Assembly (NCBI GenBank): GCA_910588505.1
Contig: CAJUPQ010000003.1
Location: forward strand, 1-64,000
DNA from: an uncultured Hungatella sp.
Lineage (GTDB): Bacteria > Bacillota > Clostridia > Lachnospirales > Lachnospiraceae
Direction: 5' to 3'
DNA length: 64,000 bases
Position 1 is the stretch's first letter. Each line of letters begins with the position of its first letter. This document shows positions 50,492-60,149 of the stretch, piece by piece. A program made the position numbers and the translations under genes. The notes beneath the pieces are model-generated. The model saw only the letters and a list, made by a program, of their open reading frames with translations. It was not told the origin of the DNA and did not search any database.

Positions 50492-51714
50492 ATTTCAAAG
50501 GGATTAGGCGCAAGGGGGCTTACAGCGCTGAACCTGGCAATCCCGGTCTACAATTTTATCCACGGCACAGGACTGATGGTGGGCATGGGCGGGCCACCAA
50601 ATTTACCGTGTGCAAAAGCCAGGGGGACCGGGAGCTGGTAGACAAAATTTTCACAAACACCCTGTATTTTGCCCTGCTGTTTTCTGCTGCTTTTATGGCG
50701 CCCGGCTTTTTTTGTTCAAGGGAGCTGGCTCTTATTTTAGGTGCGGACAGTGCAGTGTTGGAGATGACCACCACCTATTTAAAATGGCTGCTGCTGTTTT
50801 CCCCGGCCTTTATTTTAAATGACGTGCTTCTGTGTTTTGTGAGAAATGACTCCGCCCCCCAGATTTCCATGTGGGCCATGGTTATTGGAAGCTTTTCCAA
50901 TGTGGTGTTGGATTATCTGTTTATTTTTCCCCTGCACATGGGGATTTTCGGAGCGATTTTTGCCACGGGGATATCGCCGGTTATCAGTATTCTCATGATG
51001 AGTCCCCATTGGAGAAGCCATAAAAATTCATTCCATTTTGTGCCAACGGGAATCAGCATGAAGATTCTTAAGTGGGATTTATCCCTGGGCTTTCCCTCCC
51101 TCATCGGCCAGATTTCGTCGGGAATTGTAATGATTACGTTTAATTCCATTATTTTGAAGCTGGAAGGAAATATAGGGGTTGCCGCCTATGGCGTGATCGC
51201 CAACATTTCCCTTGTGGTTGTGGCGATTTTTACGGGAATCGCCCAGGGAGCCCAGCCCCTTTTAAGCCGTTTTTACGTGGAGGGGAATCGGAAGCAGATT
51301 CAGACCATACTGGGATGTGCCGTATGCACTTGCCTGGAGCTGTCCGGTATAATATATGGGCTGATTTTTGTTTTCGCCCAGCCTGTTGCGGCGGTTTTTA
51401 ACAGCGAATGTAATGTAAAACTTCAGGCCATCGCCGTGACGGGGCTGAAGCTGTATTTTATATCGTCGCCCTTTGTGGGATATAATACGATTCTTGCCAC
51501 GTTTTTTACATCTGTGGAGAGGGCGTTTCCGGCTCATGTTTTATCCGTGTTAAGAGGGCTTGTGCTGGTGATTCCCGCGGCGTTTTTTCTGTCCTTTTTA
51601 TGGGAAATGCCAGGTGTGTGGCTTACTTATCCGGCAGTGGAGCTTTTTGCGGCCCTGCTTGGATTTGTACTATATAAAAATGAACGCAGAAAGGAACGTA
51701 TGTATGAAGGTTGA
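50492..51714 (+). pseudogene. MATE-family efflux transporter, truncated and frameshifted
   Basis: MATE coding begins abruptly at about 50492 with ISKGLGARGLTALNLAIPVYNFIHGTGLMVGMGG. It then shifts frame at about 50590 (one G missing in the GGCGGGCC region) to continue ATKFTVCKSQGDRELVDKIFTN and run to 51714 as a normal MATE body with about ten helices. The N-terminal one to two helices are absent. A start at 50608 would give 368 residues lacking the first quarter. The long intact remainder suggests recent decay or possibly a sequencing error at the shift. Confidence 0.8.
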
Positions 51715-51930
51715 AGAGAAAAGCGCCCTGCTTGTCATTGACATTCAGCAGGAGGATTTTGTGGAGATGAACGAATCCAACATGGATGATCCCCGATGAG
51801 AATGTATCTGCAACGGAAAAAGGGGGTTGGATGTGTTTTGGGAGAGAAAGCTGCCGGTTATCCAGATTAAAGAGGTTCACAGACCTGACATGGTAGACTT
51901 TGGGAGGGATTTAGAATTTCTGCGGCCGGT
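51704..51930 (+). pseudogene. Isochorismatase-like hydrolase, decayed
   Basis: The ATG frame reads KVEEKSALLVIDIQQEDFVE, the start of a cysteine-hydrolase/isochorismatase domain, but stops at 51799. The family continues in another frame as GLDVFWERKLPVIQIKEVHR and PDMVDFGRDLE to about 51930, then is lost. The catalytic Cys region is missing. Confidence 0.75.
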
Positions 51931-52037
51931 AATCATAGTGGATGTTTCAGTCTTTGGTGTTTGTAAAATATGAGTTGCCTCTTGGGAATCAGGATGCTAT
52001 ACTAAAACAAACACTTTTATTAAGTATTGGAGACAAG

Positions 52038-52535
52038 ATGGACAAGAAAAATGAGACAAACATGGAAGTCAAGAAAAGGAACCGGAACCGCGTTTTCCGT
52101 TATATATGCAGCCATGGAACCGTGTCGAATCCGGATATATCCTATGCCATGCAGATGAGTTTGCCCACAGTGACGCAGATCACAAAGGAACTGATTGGAG
52201 ATGGACTTGTTGAGGAAAATGGAGAATTCCAGTCAACGGGAGGAAGAAGGGCAAAAGCGTTGTCAGCGGCCGTAAATGCAAGGCAGGCAGTCGGGCTGGA
52301 TATTACAAAAAATCATATCAGTTTAGTGCTCTCCAATCTTACAGGCGAGATATTAAAGCATGGCCGTGTTTATAAGCCGTATGTCGGCATCTGTGGCAGC
52401 GATCTGCATTATTATGAAACAGGAGCAATCGGAGATTATGTGGTAAAACCGCCTTTTGTGCTGGGGCATGAGCCAGGTGGTACCGTAGTGGAAGTAGGAA
52501 AAAACGGTTGCATTTTACAGGATACTTGGATTTGA
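52038..52535 (+). pseudogene. Chimeric remnant: ROK repressor fused to polyol dehydrogenase
   Basis: Residues 1-110 from the ATG are a ROK-family repressor: a helix-turn-helix (GTVSNPDISYAMQMSLPTVT) and the start of the kinase-like domain (AVGLDITKNHISLVLSNLTG). At KHGRVYKPYVGICGSDLHYY the sequence switches to a zinc-type alcohol/sorbitol dehydrogenase (CGSDLHYYETG...VLGHEPGGTVVEVGKNG), then stops. The fusion is in frame and is best explained by a deletion that removed the rest of the ROK gene and the dehydrogenase start. The HTH could still be made as a short protein. Confidence 0.75.
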
Positions 52536-52591
52536 GACTGCATTGCAGACAGCGAATCATGCGGCAGATGAAAAGGTGACATTTTTACGGA

Positions 52592-52741
52592 TATAGAGAA
52601 AGCATTCCAGATGGCGGAGAAGCAGGGGTTTCTATGTTAGATACCAAAATCCAGTTGCTTCCTTTTTGGGAGCAGGGGGTAAAATTTTTTACAGTCTTAG
52701 GGCCAAATGAAGAAAGGGTCGAATTTAGCCAGTATTTATAA
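52592..52741 (+). pseudogene. VOC-family remnant
   Basis: Two frames carry the end of a glyoxalase-like domain: DIEKAFQMAEKQGFL, then, after a shift, LPFWEQGVKFFTVLGPNEER and VEFSQYL before stop. Only the C-terminal third remains. Confidence 0.6.
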
Positions 52742-53328
52742 GGATATAATGCAATGCTAAAAGAATATCCATTGGTGAGGCCAAGAATTTATGTGAGTGT
52801 ATACGGATGTTAACTGTTGAAGAATAAGCTTTGTAAAGAGCCGGATGCGGGAAATCCCTGAAAAAAGAAAAATTTCCCCCTATACACAGCCAACAAAATA
52901 TGGTATAATATCAACCACGCTGATGCGTACCCAAGTCTAAAACGTGACAGTGAAAGGCCAATCATCTGAATAGTAAACGAGATTGCGAAGGCGCAGAGTT
53001 CTCAGCCGAAAGACTGAGGGCTTGCGTCTTTTGTACATACGGAGTAACCGTTCAGACAGGTCTGCGTGTTCAACGCGCTGACCGTAAGACATCGTACACT
53101 TTGGGTAAAATGCAGCCGCCGCAGGTATACGGCCCATTCCCGTCCCTCACTGGACAAATAAAAGATTTTCGTTTATAGTATTCCTAACTTTATATACCCG
53201 GGTGCGGCCCGCTGCCCCCAGGAAAAGTCTGGCAGGCGCGCTTGGCATCCCTGAACAATGCCGCATCATCGGCGGCGGATTTTTAATAGTAAATGTATAA
53301 TAAAATTACGAACCAGGAGGTAGAGATC
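52742..53328 (+). other. Non-coding region before the TCA-type operon
   Basis: No gene. Contains a TATAAT at about 52912, a hairpin CTCAG/CTGAG near 52995-53015, and repeat copy 2 (53045). The operon promoter is probably between 53160 and 53310, where A/T-rich sequence lies, but no clear -35/-10 pair was found. Confidence 0.5.
53045..53120. repeat. Dispersed hairpin repeat, copy 2
   Basis: The 41 bases 53045-53085 differ from 35161-35201 at four positions and keep CAGAC-AG-GTCTG. The following part (to about 53135) shares looser similarity, including GCCGCAGG then CGGCCCAT. Two copies 18 kb apart in non-coding gaps indicate a genome-wide small repeat family. Confidence 0.75.
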
Positions 53329-55659
53329 ATGGTATCACTTTACGAAGGCGGAGTCTATCTGGTTAAAGGCACAGAACTTATCCCCGAAACGGACAGCGCC
53401 AGGGTGAAAGCCCTGACAGGACAGGAGGCAGACAAGGAGTCTGGGAGGAAGGAGACCATCGCCTACTCCATACTTAAGGCCCACAACACATCCCAAGACA
53501 TGGAGCATCTGAAGCTTCGTTTTGATTCTATGGCATCCCATGACATTACATTTGTAGGGATCGTGCAGACAGCAAAGGCGTCGGGCATGGAGCGGTTTCC
53601 CATCCCCTACGTGCTGACCAACTGCCACAATACTCTGTGCGCCGTGGGAGGCACCATCAATGAAGACGACCACATGTTCGGCCTTTCGGCGGCCAAGAGA
53701 TACGGCGGCATCTACGTTCCGCCCCACATCGCGGTCATCCACCAGTATATGAGGGAGAGGATGGCAGGCTGCGGGCAGATGATCCTGGGGTCTGACAGCC
53801 ACACCCGGTACGGCGCCCTTGGCACCATGGCCGTGGGAGAGGGCGGCGGCGAGCTGGTAAAGCAGCTTTTAAAAGACACCTACGACATCAAATACCCGGA
53901 GGTGGTGGCTGTGTATCTGGACGGGGCGCCAAAGCCGGGGACTGGACCCCAGGATATCGCCCTGGCCATTATAAAGGCCGTGTTCAAAAACGGCTATGTG
54001 AAAAACAAGGTCATGGAATTTGTAGGGCCGGGAGTGGCCTCCATGACCACGGACTACCGGAACGGCGTGGACGTGATGACCACGGAGACCACCTGCCTTA
54101 CCTCCATCTGGAAGACCGACGAGGACACAAAGGCATATCTGGCAAAACACCACAGGGAGGAAGCATACCAGGAACTGGCTCCGGGGGATACGGCCTACTA
54201 CGACGGCTGCGTGTACGTGGATCTGTCCACCGTAAAGCCCATGATCGCCCTGCCCTTCCACCCAAGCAATGCCTATGAGATCGATGAGCTGAAGGCCAAT
54301 CTGAACGATATCCTGGGAGAAACGGAACAAGAAGCCCGGAAAGTATCCGGAGGCAAGGCCGAATTTACCCTTTTGGACAAAATAAAAGACGGGGAGCTGT
54401 GGGTGCAGCAGGCCGTCATAGCAGGGTGTGCCGGAGGCACCTACACAAACCTTATGGAGGCGGCCCGGGCGCTGAAAGGCAGAAGCTGCGGCTGCGATGA
54501 ATTCTCCCTGGCCGTGTACCCCTCCTCCCAGCCCGTGTTCGCGGACCTGGTGAAGAAGGGGGCGGTGTCAGACCTGATGGATGCCGGGGCTATTGTCCGC
54601 ACCGCGTTCTGCGGCCCCTGCTTCGGCGCGGGGGACACGCCCTGCAACAACGGCTTAAGCATCCGCCACACCACCAGAAACTTCCCCAATCGGGAAGGCT
54701 CCAAGCCGGGTAACGGGCAGATGGCGGCAGTAGCCCTGATGGACGCCAGGTCCATTGCCGCCACCGCGGCAAACGGCGGGCGTCTCACCTCGGCCTGGGA
54801 GATGGACGGCTGGGATCAGGTGCCGGAATATGAGTACGACGACAGCTCCTACCGAAACCGGGTGTACAGCGGATACGGCCGGGGAGATGAGCAAAACCAC
54901 CTGGTCTACGGGCCAAACATCAAAGACTGGCCTGACATGAGCCCTCTGACAGAAGATATCCTTCTGAAAGTCTGCTCTAAGATCATGGATCCGGTGACCA
55001 CCACCGACGAGCTGATCCCGTCCGGGGAGACCTCCTCCTACCGGTCCAATCCCTTAGGCCTGGCAGAGTTCACCCTGTCCAGAAGGGACCCGGAGTACGT
55101 GGCCAGGGCCAAAGCTGCGGACAAGGTGGAGAGAGCCCGGCAGGCAGAAGGAGCTATGGGGGCATTTGCCCTGGATCCGAGCCTTGAGGCGGTCTTTCAC
55201 TGTATCCGCCAGATCCCCGGTCATGAACAGGCAGAGGCGGACACAGTGGAATTTGGCAGCATGATCTACGCCGTAAAGCCCGGCGACGGCTCAGCCAGGG
55301 AGCAGGCGGCCAGCTGCCAGAGAGTCATCGGAGGCCTTGCCAATATCTGCAGAGAGTACGCCACAAAACGGTACCGCTCCAATGTGATCAACTGGGGCAT
55401 GATCCCCTTCCAGACAGAAGCAGAGCCGGAATTTGAGGTGGGGGACTACATCTACGTGCCGGGCATCCGCAAAGCCCTTGACGGGGATTTAAAGAATATC
55501 ACCGCTTATGTGATAAAAGGGGGAAATAAAGCTTTGGAGGCCCAGAACGCCTGCGTGAAAGAACTTCCGCTGTATATCAGCGATATGACAGCCGAGGAAA
55601 GGGAGATCATCAAGGCAGGATGCCTGATCAACTATAACAGAAACAGAAAGAAAGGATGA
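53329..55659 (+). CDS. Aconitase-family hydratase
   Basis: A 776-residue protein of the aconitase superfamily, closest in length and opening (VSLYEGGVYLVKGTELIPE) to the YbhJ-type hydratases. Fe-S cysteines are in AGCAGGTYTN and CGPCFGAGDTPCNN; GSDSHTRYGALGTMAVGEGG is the usual substrate region. Being first in an operon with citrate synthase and isocitrate dehydrogenase, it most likely serves as aconitase for 2-oxoglutarate synthesis. The ATG at 53329 follows AGGAGGTAGAG; an earlier ATG at 53293 is less likely. Confidence 0.87.
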   Translation: MVSLYEGGVYLVKGTELIPETDSARVKALTGQEADKESGRKETIAYSILKAHNTSQDMEHLKLRFDSMASHDITFVGIVQTAKASGMERFPIPYVLTNCHNTLCAVGGTINEDDHMFGLSAAKRYGGIYVPPHIAVIHQYMRERMAGCGQMILGSDSHTRYGALGTMAVGEGGGELVKQLLKDTYDIKYPEVVAVYLDGAPKPGTGPQDIALAIIKAVFKNGYVKNKVMEFVGPGVASMTTDYRNGVDVMTTETTCLTSIWKTDEDTKAYLAKHHREEAYQELAPGDTAYYDGCVYVDLSTVKPMIALPFHPSNAYEIDELKANLNDILGETEQEARKVSGGKAEFTLLDKIKDGELWVQQAVIAGCAGGTYTNLMEAARALKGRSCGCDEFSLAVYPSSQPVFADLVKKGAVSDLMDAGAIVRTAFCGPCFGAGDTPCNNGLSIRHTTRNFPNREGSKPGNGQMAAVALMDARSIAATAANGGRLTSAWEMDGWDQVPEYEYDDSSYRNRVYSGYGRGDEQNHLVYGPNIKDWPDMSPLTEDILLKVCSKIMDPVTTTDELIPSGETSSYRSNPLGLAEFTLSRRDPEYVARAKAADKVERARQAEGAMGAFALDPSLEAVFHCIRQIPGHEQAEADTVEFGSMIYAVKPGDGSAREQAASCQRVIGGLANICREYATKRYRSNVINWGMIPFQTEAEPEFEVGDYIYVPGIRKALDGDLKNITAYVIKGGNKALEAQNACVKELPLYISDMTAEEREIIKAGCLINYNRNRKKG

Positions 55660-55665
55660 CAGCCT

Positions 55666-57009
55666 ATGATCAGAAAAAGTTACCTTGCCCAGTTTTACGG
55701 AAAATCTCAGAACTACACCGAGATACCCAACGAGTGGTACAAAGAATACAATGTAAAAAAGGGCCTGCGCAACGAAGACGGAACCGGCGTGCGCATCGGC
55801 CTCACCCGGGTATCTGACGTGGTGGGCTATGAGGAGACGCCGGAGGGCATCAAAGCAGCTCCCGGAAAGCTGTACTACAGAGGCTACGACGTGGTGGATC
55901 TGATAAAAGGAAAGAAGGGAAGCCATTTCGGATATGAGGAAGTCTGCTTCCTTCTGCTCTTCGGATATCTTCCCAGAAAGGAGGAGCTGGATAATTTCTG
56001 CAGCATCATCCGGGAATTCTACGCCATACCCGACGAATTTGTGGAGATGAACCTGCTGCGCATGCCAGGCACCAATCTGATGAACAAACTCCAGGACGCG
56101 GTGCTCACCCTGTACAACTACGACCCGGACCCGGACAATATAGGCGTCTACGAGACCCTGGTAAAGGGCATCAGCCTGTTAGCCAAGCTGCCCAGCATCG
56201 CCTGCTACGCCTATCAGAGCAAGGTCCACTACTTTAACAGGGACAGCTTAGTCATCCACTACGCGAATCCCCAGTATTCCATCGCGGAGAATTTCCTGAG
56301 CCTTCTGCGCAAGGACCAGAAATTTTCCATCAAGGAGGCAGGACTCTTAGACACCATACTGATCCTCCACGCGGACCACGGCGGCGGAAACAACTCCACC
56401 TTTACCAATGTGGTCATTTCCTCCACGGACACGGACATCTACTCTACCATGTCGGGAAGCATCGGCTCCTTAAAAGGCCCCCGACACGGCGGCGCCAACA
56501 TAAAGGTGGCGGAGATGATGGACGCGGTGCTGGAGGAGGTGGGAGGCTATGAGGCCGACGACCGGAAGATACGAAAAGCGGTGGAGAAGCTGATGGACGG
56601 AGAACTGTACGACCGCACCGGGCTGGTCTACGGCTTCGGCCACGCCGTTTACACCATCTCGGACCCCAGGGCCGACATACTGAAAGCCTGCTGCGACGCC
56701 GTGGCCAAGGAAAAAGGCCTGATGACAGAGCTGGAGTTCCGCACCCGGTTTGAGCAGATTGCCAGACAGGTGGCAGAGGAGAGAAAAGGCAAGGCCCTTC
56801 CAGCCAATGTGGACTATTACAGCGGATTTGCCTACGAGATGCTGGGGATCCCCAGAGATCTGTACACCCCCCTGTTTATGTGCAGCAGGACCGTGGGCTG
56901 GCTGGCCCACAACATTGAAAACAAACTGTACGACGGCCGCATCATGCGCCCGGCCACCAAGTATGTAGGCGGTGAAAATCAGGAATACGTGTCAATGGAG
57001 GACAGATAA
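55666..57009 (+). CDS. Citrate synthase
   Basis: A 447-residue citrate/2-methylcitrate synthase-family enzyme. Active-site segments are ILHADHGGGNNSTFTNVV, GPRHGGANIKVAEMM (catalytic His) and VYGFGHAVYTISDPRA, with an SRTVGWLAHNIEN C-terminal part. The N-terminus is extended relative to E. coli GltA, as in many Clostridial enzymes. It condenses oxaloacetate and acetyl-CoA. Six bases after the hydratase gene and three before the dehydrogenase gene. Confidence 0.9.
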   Translation: MIRKSYLAQFYGKSQNYTEIPNEWYKEYNVKKGLRNEDGTGVRIGLTRVSDVVGYEETPEGIKAAPGKLYYRGYDVVDLIKGKKGSHFGYEEVCFLLLFGYLPRKEELDNFCSIIREFYAIPDEFVEMNLLRMPGTNLMNKLQDAVLTLYNYDPDPDNIGVYETLVKGISLLAKLPSIACYAYQSKVHYFNRDSLVIHYANPQYSIAENFLSLLRKDQKFSIKEAGLLDTILILHADHGGGNNSTFTNVVISSTDTDIYSTMSGSIGSLKGPRHGGANIKVAEMMDAVLEEVGGYEADDRKIRKAVEKLMDGELYDRTGLVYGFGHAVYTISDPRADILKACCDAVAKEKGLMTELEFRTRFEQIARQVAEERKGKALPANVDYYSGFAYEMLGIPRDLYTPLFMCSRTVGWLAHNIENKLYDGRIMRPATKYVGGENQEYVSMEDR

Positions 57010-57011
57010 CG

Positions 57012-58010
57012 ATGAGCGATACGATTACGGTATTTAAAGGGGACGGCATCGGCCCGGAGATCACGGACGCCGTGCTGAAAATATTGGACGCGGCGGGAGC
57101 CGGCCTTACCTATGAGATCTTTTCCGTAGGCGAGGCGGAGTATGAGGCCCACGGGGAGCTGATCCCCGCAGAGGGGTTCGCCTCCTTTGACAAAAACAAA
57201 GTGCTGCTAAAATCCCCCATCACCACGCCTGTGGGCAAGGGATTCCGCTCCCTCAACGTGATGATGCGCAAAAAATACGACCTCTACGCCAACATCCGCC
57301 CCGCAAGATCAAACAGCGCCGTAAAGACGCCATTTGACAATGTGGATATCGTCATGTTTAGGGAGAACACGGAGGACCTTTACGCCGGGGTGGAGGAGAT
57401 GGTGGATCCGGACACGGCCCACTCCATCAAGATCATCACCAGGAGATGCAGTGAGAGGATCATAAGAGACGCCTTTGAGTACGCCGTCCGCCAGGGGCGC
57501 GGGAAAGTAACCTGCGTACATAAGGCCAACATCATGAAGCTGTCCGACGGTCTTTTCCGGGACGTGTTCTATGAGGTCAGCAAAGAATACCCGGGAATTG
57601 AGGCCGAGGACAAGATTGTGGACAATGTGGCCATGCAGCTGGTGATGAAGCCCCAGCAGTTTGACGTCATGGTGACGGAGAATCTCTACGGGGATATCCT
57701 TTCCGATTTGACCAGCGGGCTCATCGGCGGGCTGGGACTTCTCCCATCCAGCAATCTTGGCTGCGGGTACGCCATGTTCGAGGCCGTCCACGGAAGCGCC
57801 CCGGATATTGCGGGAAAAGGCATCGCCAACCCTACGGCATTTTTGTGGTCCGCCTGCATGATGCTGGAGCACATGGGCAGGACAGACTGCGCGGCCAACA
57901 TCCGGCGGGCCGTAGATCAGGTTTTGACGGAGGGGAAGGTGAAAACCCCGGATCTGGGAGGAACGGCGACCACAACCCAGTACCAGGAGGCTATTATCCG
58001 GAGACTCTAG
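57012..58010 (+). CDS. Isocitrate dehydrogenase (NAD-type, IDH/IMDH family)
   Basis: A 332-residue decarboxylating dehydrogenase: TVFKGDGIGPEITDAVLKIL, RENTEDLYAGVEE, VHKANIMKLSDGLFRDV, and metal site ENLYGDILSDLTSGLIGG. Family members include isocitrate, isopropylmalate and homoisocitrate dehydrogenases; the operon with citrate synthase and aconitase makes isocitrate the likely substrate. The product 2-oxoglutarate would feed glutamate synthesis in an incomplete TCA pathway. Confidence 0.88.
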   Translation: MSDTITVFKGDGIGPEITDAVLKILDAAGAGLTYEIFSVGEAEYEAHGELIPAEGFASFDKNKVLLKSPITTPVGKGFRSLNVMMRKKYDLYANIRPARSNSAVKTPFDNVDIVMFRENTEDLYAGVEEMVDPDTAHSIKIITRRCSERIIRDAFEYAVRQGRGKVTCVHKANIMKLSDGLFRDVFYEVSKEYPGIEAEDKIVDNVAMQLVMKPQQFDVMVTENLYGDILSDLTSGLIGGLGLLPSSNLGCGYAMFEAVHGSAPDIAGKGIANPTAFLWSACMMLEHMGRTDCAANIRRAVDQVLTEGKVKTPDLGGTATTTQYQEAIIRRL

Positions 58011-58068
58011 TAGTCCGTACTCTAAATTTCGGTGAATAAATCTCTCGCTATCAGCGTCCTCTGCACGC

Positions 58069-58111
58069 CTGCGAAGCTAGACGTAGGCACCACTACGCCG
58101 TCGCTTCGCAG
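58069..58111. repeat. Long hairpin after the TCA-type operon
   Basis: CTGCGAAGC (58069-58077) and GCTTCGCAG (58103-58111) enclose an inner CGTAG/CTACG helix. No T-run follows. It may be a small repeat or an RNA-stabilising end. 58112-58228 is otherwise empty. Confidence 0.5.
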
Positions 58112-58228
58112 ACGCACAGATGACACCGATATCAATCAATTTGAAAGCCATCATCTGTCCAAAATTGACCAGGCCAATCTCTCACCTGTCCTGCCCCTGT
58201 CCGGGCCGTCCAAGGATCCCGCCATTCC

Positions 58229-58560
58229 CAGATCGACGACATCTTAGACTATATCAACCAGCACCTGTCGGAGAACCTTGGCATCCAGATGCCGGCCTTC
58301 CACTTCTACTTAAGCAGCTCCTACCTATGCAGGATCTTCAAAGATTCTACAGGAACCACCATTAACCAGTACATCACCGCCAAGCGGATCTCTCGGGCCA
58401 AGGTGCTGCTGGCAGAAGGCCATCCGGTGGCAGAGGACAGCAGCCTGTGCGGCTTTGGCGACTACAGCAACTTCCTGCCCGCAAAAAGCGGACAAAAAGA
58501 TGGATCGTCTAAAGGATTTCAAGAAGAAAATGAAAATTACCGGAACCTGGCCCAATATGT
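58229..58560 (+). pseudogene. AraC-family regulator remnant (C-terminal HTH)
   Basis: The frame carries an AraC DNA-binding end: QIDDILDYINQHLSENLGIQ, LSSSYLCRIFKDSTGTTINQ and YITAKRISRAKVLLAEG. The second helix-turn-helix is damaged (HPVAEDSSLCGFGDYSNFLP lacks residues) and the sensor domain is missing. The open frame then runs into the MarR gene. Confidence 0.7.
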
Positions 58561-58594
58561 CATGGACTGGAAGGGCACTTTGGGGGCTATCCCC

Positions 58595-59026
58595 ATGTCA
58601 GACTGCCGTGACCAGGTATACCGCCTAATGCTCACAACCAACAGATGTATAGGGATTTATTACGAGATTGCGAAGAAAATGGGGATAAAAGAAAATACGC
58701 TGCTGCTTGATATTCTAAGTGACAAAAAGCAGCACTCCCAAAAGCAGATATGTGATGACTGGCATATTCCGAGAACGACTCTGAACACTATCATAAAAGA
58801 ATGTGTCAAGTCAGGATATATGGTCCTTTTAACCCAGAACAGCACCAAAGAGAAACTGATCTCTCTTACGGACAGCGGACAGATTTTTACCGATAAAGTC
58901 ACAGGTGAAATGAAGGAAGCAGTACAGAGGGCCATGGAAAAAGTACAGAGAGAATATTCTACAGACTTTATTATGGTTTTTGAAAAATATGTAGAGTATC
59001 TGGAACATGAATATAAAAATCATTGA
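58595..59026 (+). CDS. MarR-family transcriptional regulator
   Basis: A 143-residue winged-helix regulator: CIGIYYEIAKKMGIKENTLL, recognition region KQICDDWHIPRTTLNTIIKE, wing NSTKEKLISLTDSGQ and a C-terminal dimer helix. The start is uncertain because the frame is open from the AraC remnant upstream; ATG 58595 gives the usual MarR length. Its end overlaps the leader of the pentapeptide gene, suggesting co-regulation of that gene. Confidence 0.75.
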   Translation: MSDCRDQVYRLMLTTNRCIGIYYEIAKKMGIKENTLLLDILSDKKQHSQKQICDDWHIPRTTLNTIIKECVKSGYMVLLTQNSTKEKLISLTDSGQIFTDKVTGEMKEAVQRAMEKVQREYSTDFIMVFEKYVEYLEHEYKNH

Positions 59027-59040
59027 GGAGGGATAATCAA

Positions 59041-59628
59041 ATGTCGGAAAATTTTTGCGAAGGCCAGGTTATCAAAGACCGGAAATTCCAGAATATTACA
59101 AAAGAGCGCCTGAAATTCACGGACTGCGTTTTTGAAAACTGTACCTTTGAAGACTGCAAAATCACAGGCTGTTCCTTTGTAAACTGCAGATTTTATAAGT
59201 GCAGCATTATCAGCTTAACTTCCAAAAATTCGGAGCTGAAAAGCGCTGTCTTTCAAAACTGTAATCTGATCGGCATACATTGCTGGAACAAACTTCTGCC
59301 TGCCGGCAGTTACGCCCGCTCCATTGATAAAGTAAAAGATTGCTGCATGAAATATAACTCCTTCGTGGAAATGCCTTTCCGGAAATTTGATTTTTCGGGC
59401 AATATCATCCAGGAGAGCATATTTGAGGAATGCGACCTTCAGGAAAGCAATTTTCGCGGGTGCCGGTTGGAATCCACCCAGTTTTTTAAATGCGATATCC
59501 GCAGGGCTGATTTCAGAGACGCCAGAGGCTATGTGATCGATATTCCCTCCAACAAGTTGAGACAGGCAAAATTTTCCTTTCCGGAGGCGGTCAGCCTGTT
59601 AAATTCTTTGGAAATAAAGGTTGAGTGA
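59041..59628 (+). CDS. Pentapeptide-repeat protein
   Basis: A 195-residue protein with two blocks of pentapeptide-type repeats, FTDCVFENCTFEDCKITGCS (about 25-85) and FEECDLQESNFRGCRLESTQ (about 125-165), rich in cysteine at the turn position. Such right-handed helices mimic DNA in Qnr/MfpA proteins that protect gyrase, but most family members have unknown roles. ATG 59041 has GAGGAGGGA upstream. It follows a MarR regulator by 14 bases. Confidence 0.8.
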   Translation: MSENFCEGQVIKDRKFQNITKERLKFTDCVFENCTFEDCKITGCSFVNCRFYKCSIISLTSKNSELKSAVFQNCNLIGIHCWNKLLPAGSYARSIDKVKDCCMKYNSFVEMPFRKFDFSGNIIQESIFEECDLQESNFRGCRLESTQFFKCDIRRADFRDARGYVIDIPSNKLRQAKFSFPEAVSLLNSLEIKVE

Positions 59629-59705
59629 CAGCCGGGAATATTCTTGTAAGTATTGACTTTACATCAAGAAGGGGCTACACTGTTAAAAAAAGAGAGGTAC
59701 ATTCC

Positions 59706-60149
59706 ATGCAGATTTCAAGCAGATTTACGCTGGCAGTCCATATATTTGCCTGTATTGATACGTTCAAAGAGGATTACAAGGTGACAAGCGATTTTCTGGC
59801 AGGAAGCACAAATGTAAACCCGGTCATTGTCCGGAAGATTCTGGGTCAGCTAAAGGCGGCGGGCCTTGTGGAGGTGGCCAGAGGGTCCGGCGGGGCTTCC
59901 ATCCCAAAGCCTTTAAGGGACATATCTTTTCTGGATATCTACCAGGCGGTTGAGTGCGTTGAGCATGGGGAGCTGTTTCATTTTCATGAGAATCCCAATG
60001 GGGCCTGCCCGGTGGGGAGGAACATCCACAAAGTTTTGGACGGCAGGCTGGCCCAGGTGCAGAAGGCCATGGAGGATGAGCTTTCCTCCATCACCCTGGA
60101 GGATGTGATGAGGGATACCAAGGGGCTGCTGGCTGAGGATGAGGGATAG
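59706..60149 (+). CDS. Rrf2-family transcriptional regulator
   Basis: A 147-residue regulator beginning MQISSRFTLAVHIFACIDTF, with a winged helix (DFLAGSTNVNPVIVRKILGQ, GLVEVARGSGGASI). A single cysteine in NGACPVGRN means no IscR-type cluster; it resembles the YwnA/NsrR-like group. The start at 59706 follows GAGAGGT. Its stop abuts the YitT gene start, so the two form an operon. Confidence 0.82.
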   Translation: MQISSRFTLAVHIFACIDTFKEDYKVTSDFLAGSTNVNPVIVRKILGQLKAAGLVEVARGSGGASIPKPLRDISFLDIYQAVECVEHGELFHFHENPNGACPVGRNIHKVLDGRLAQVQKAMEDELSSITLEDVMRDTKGLLAEDEG

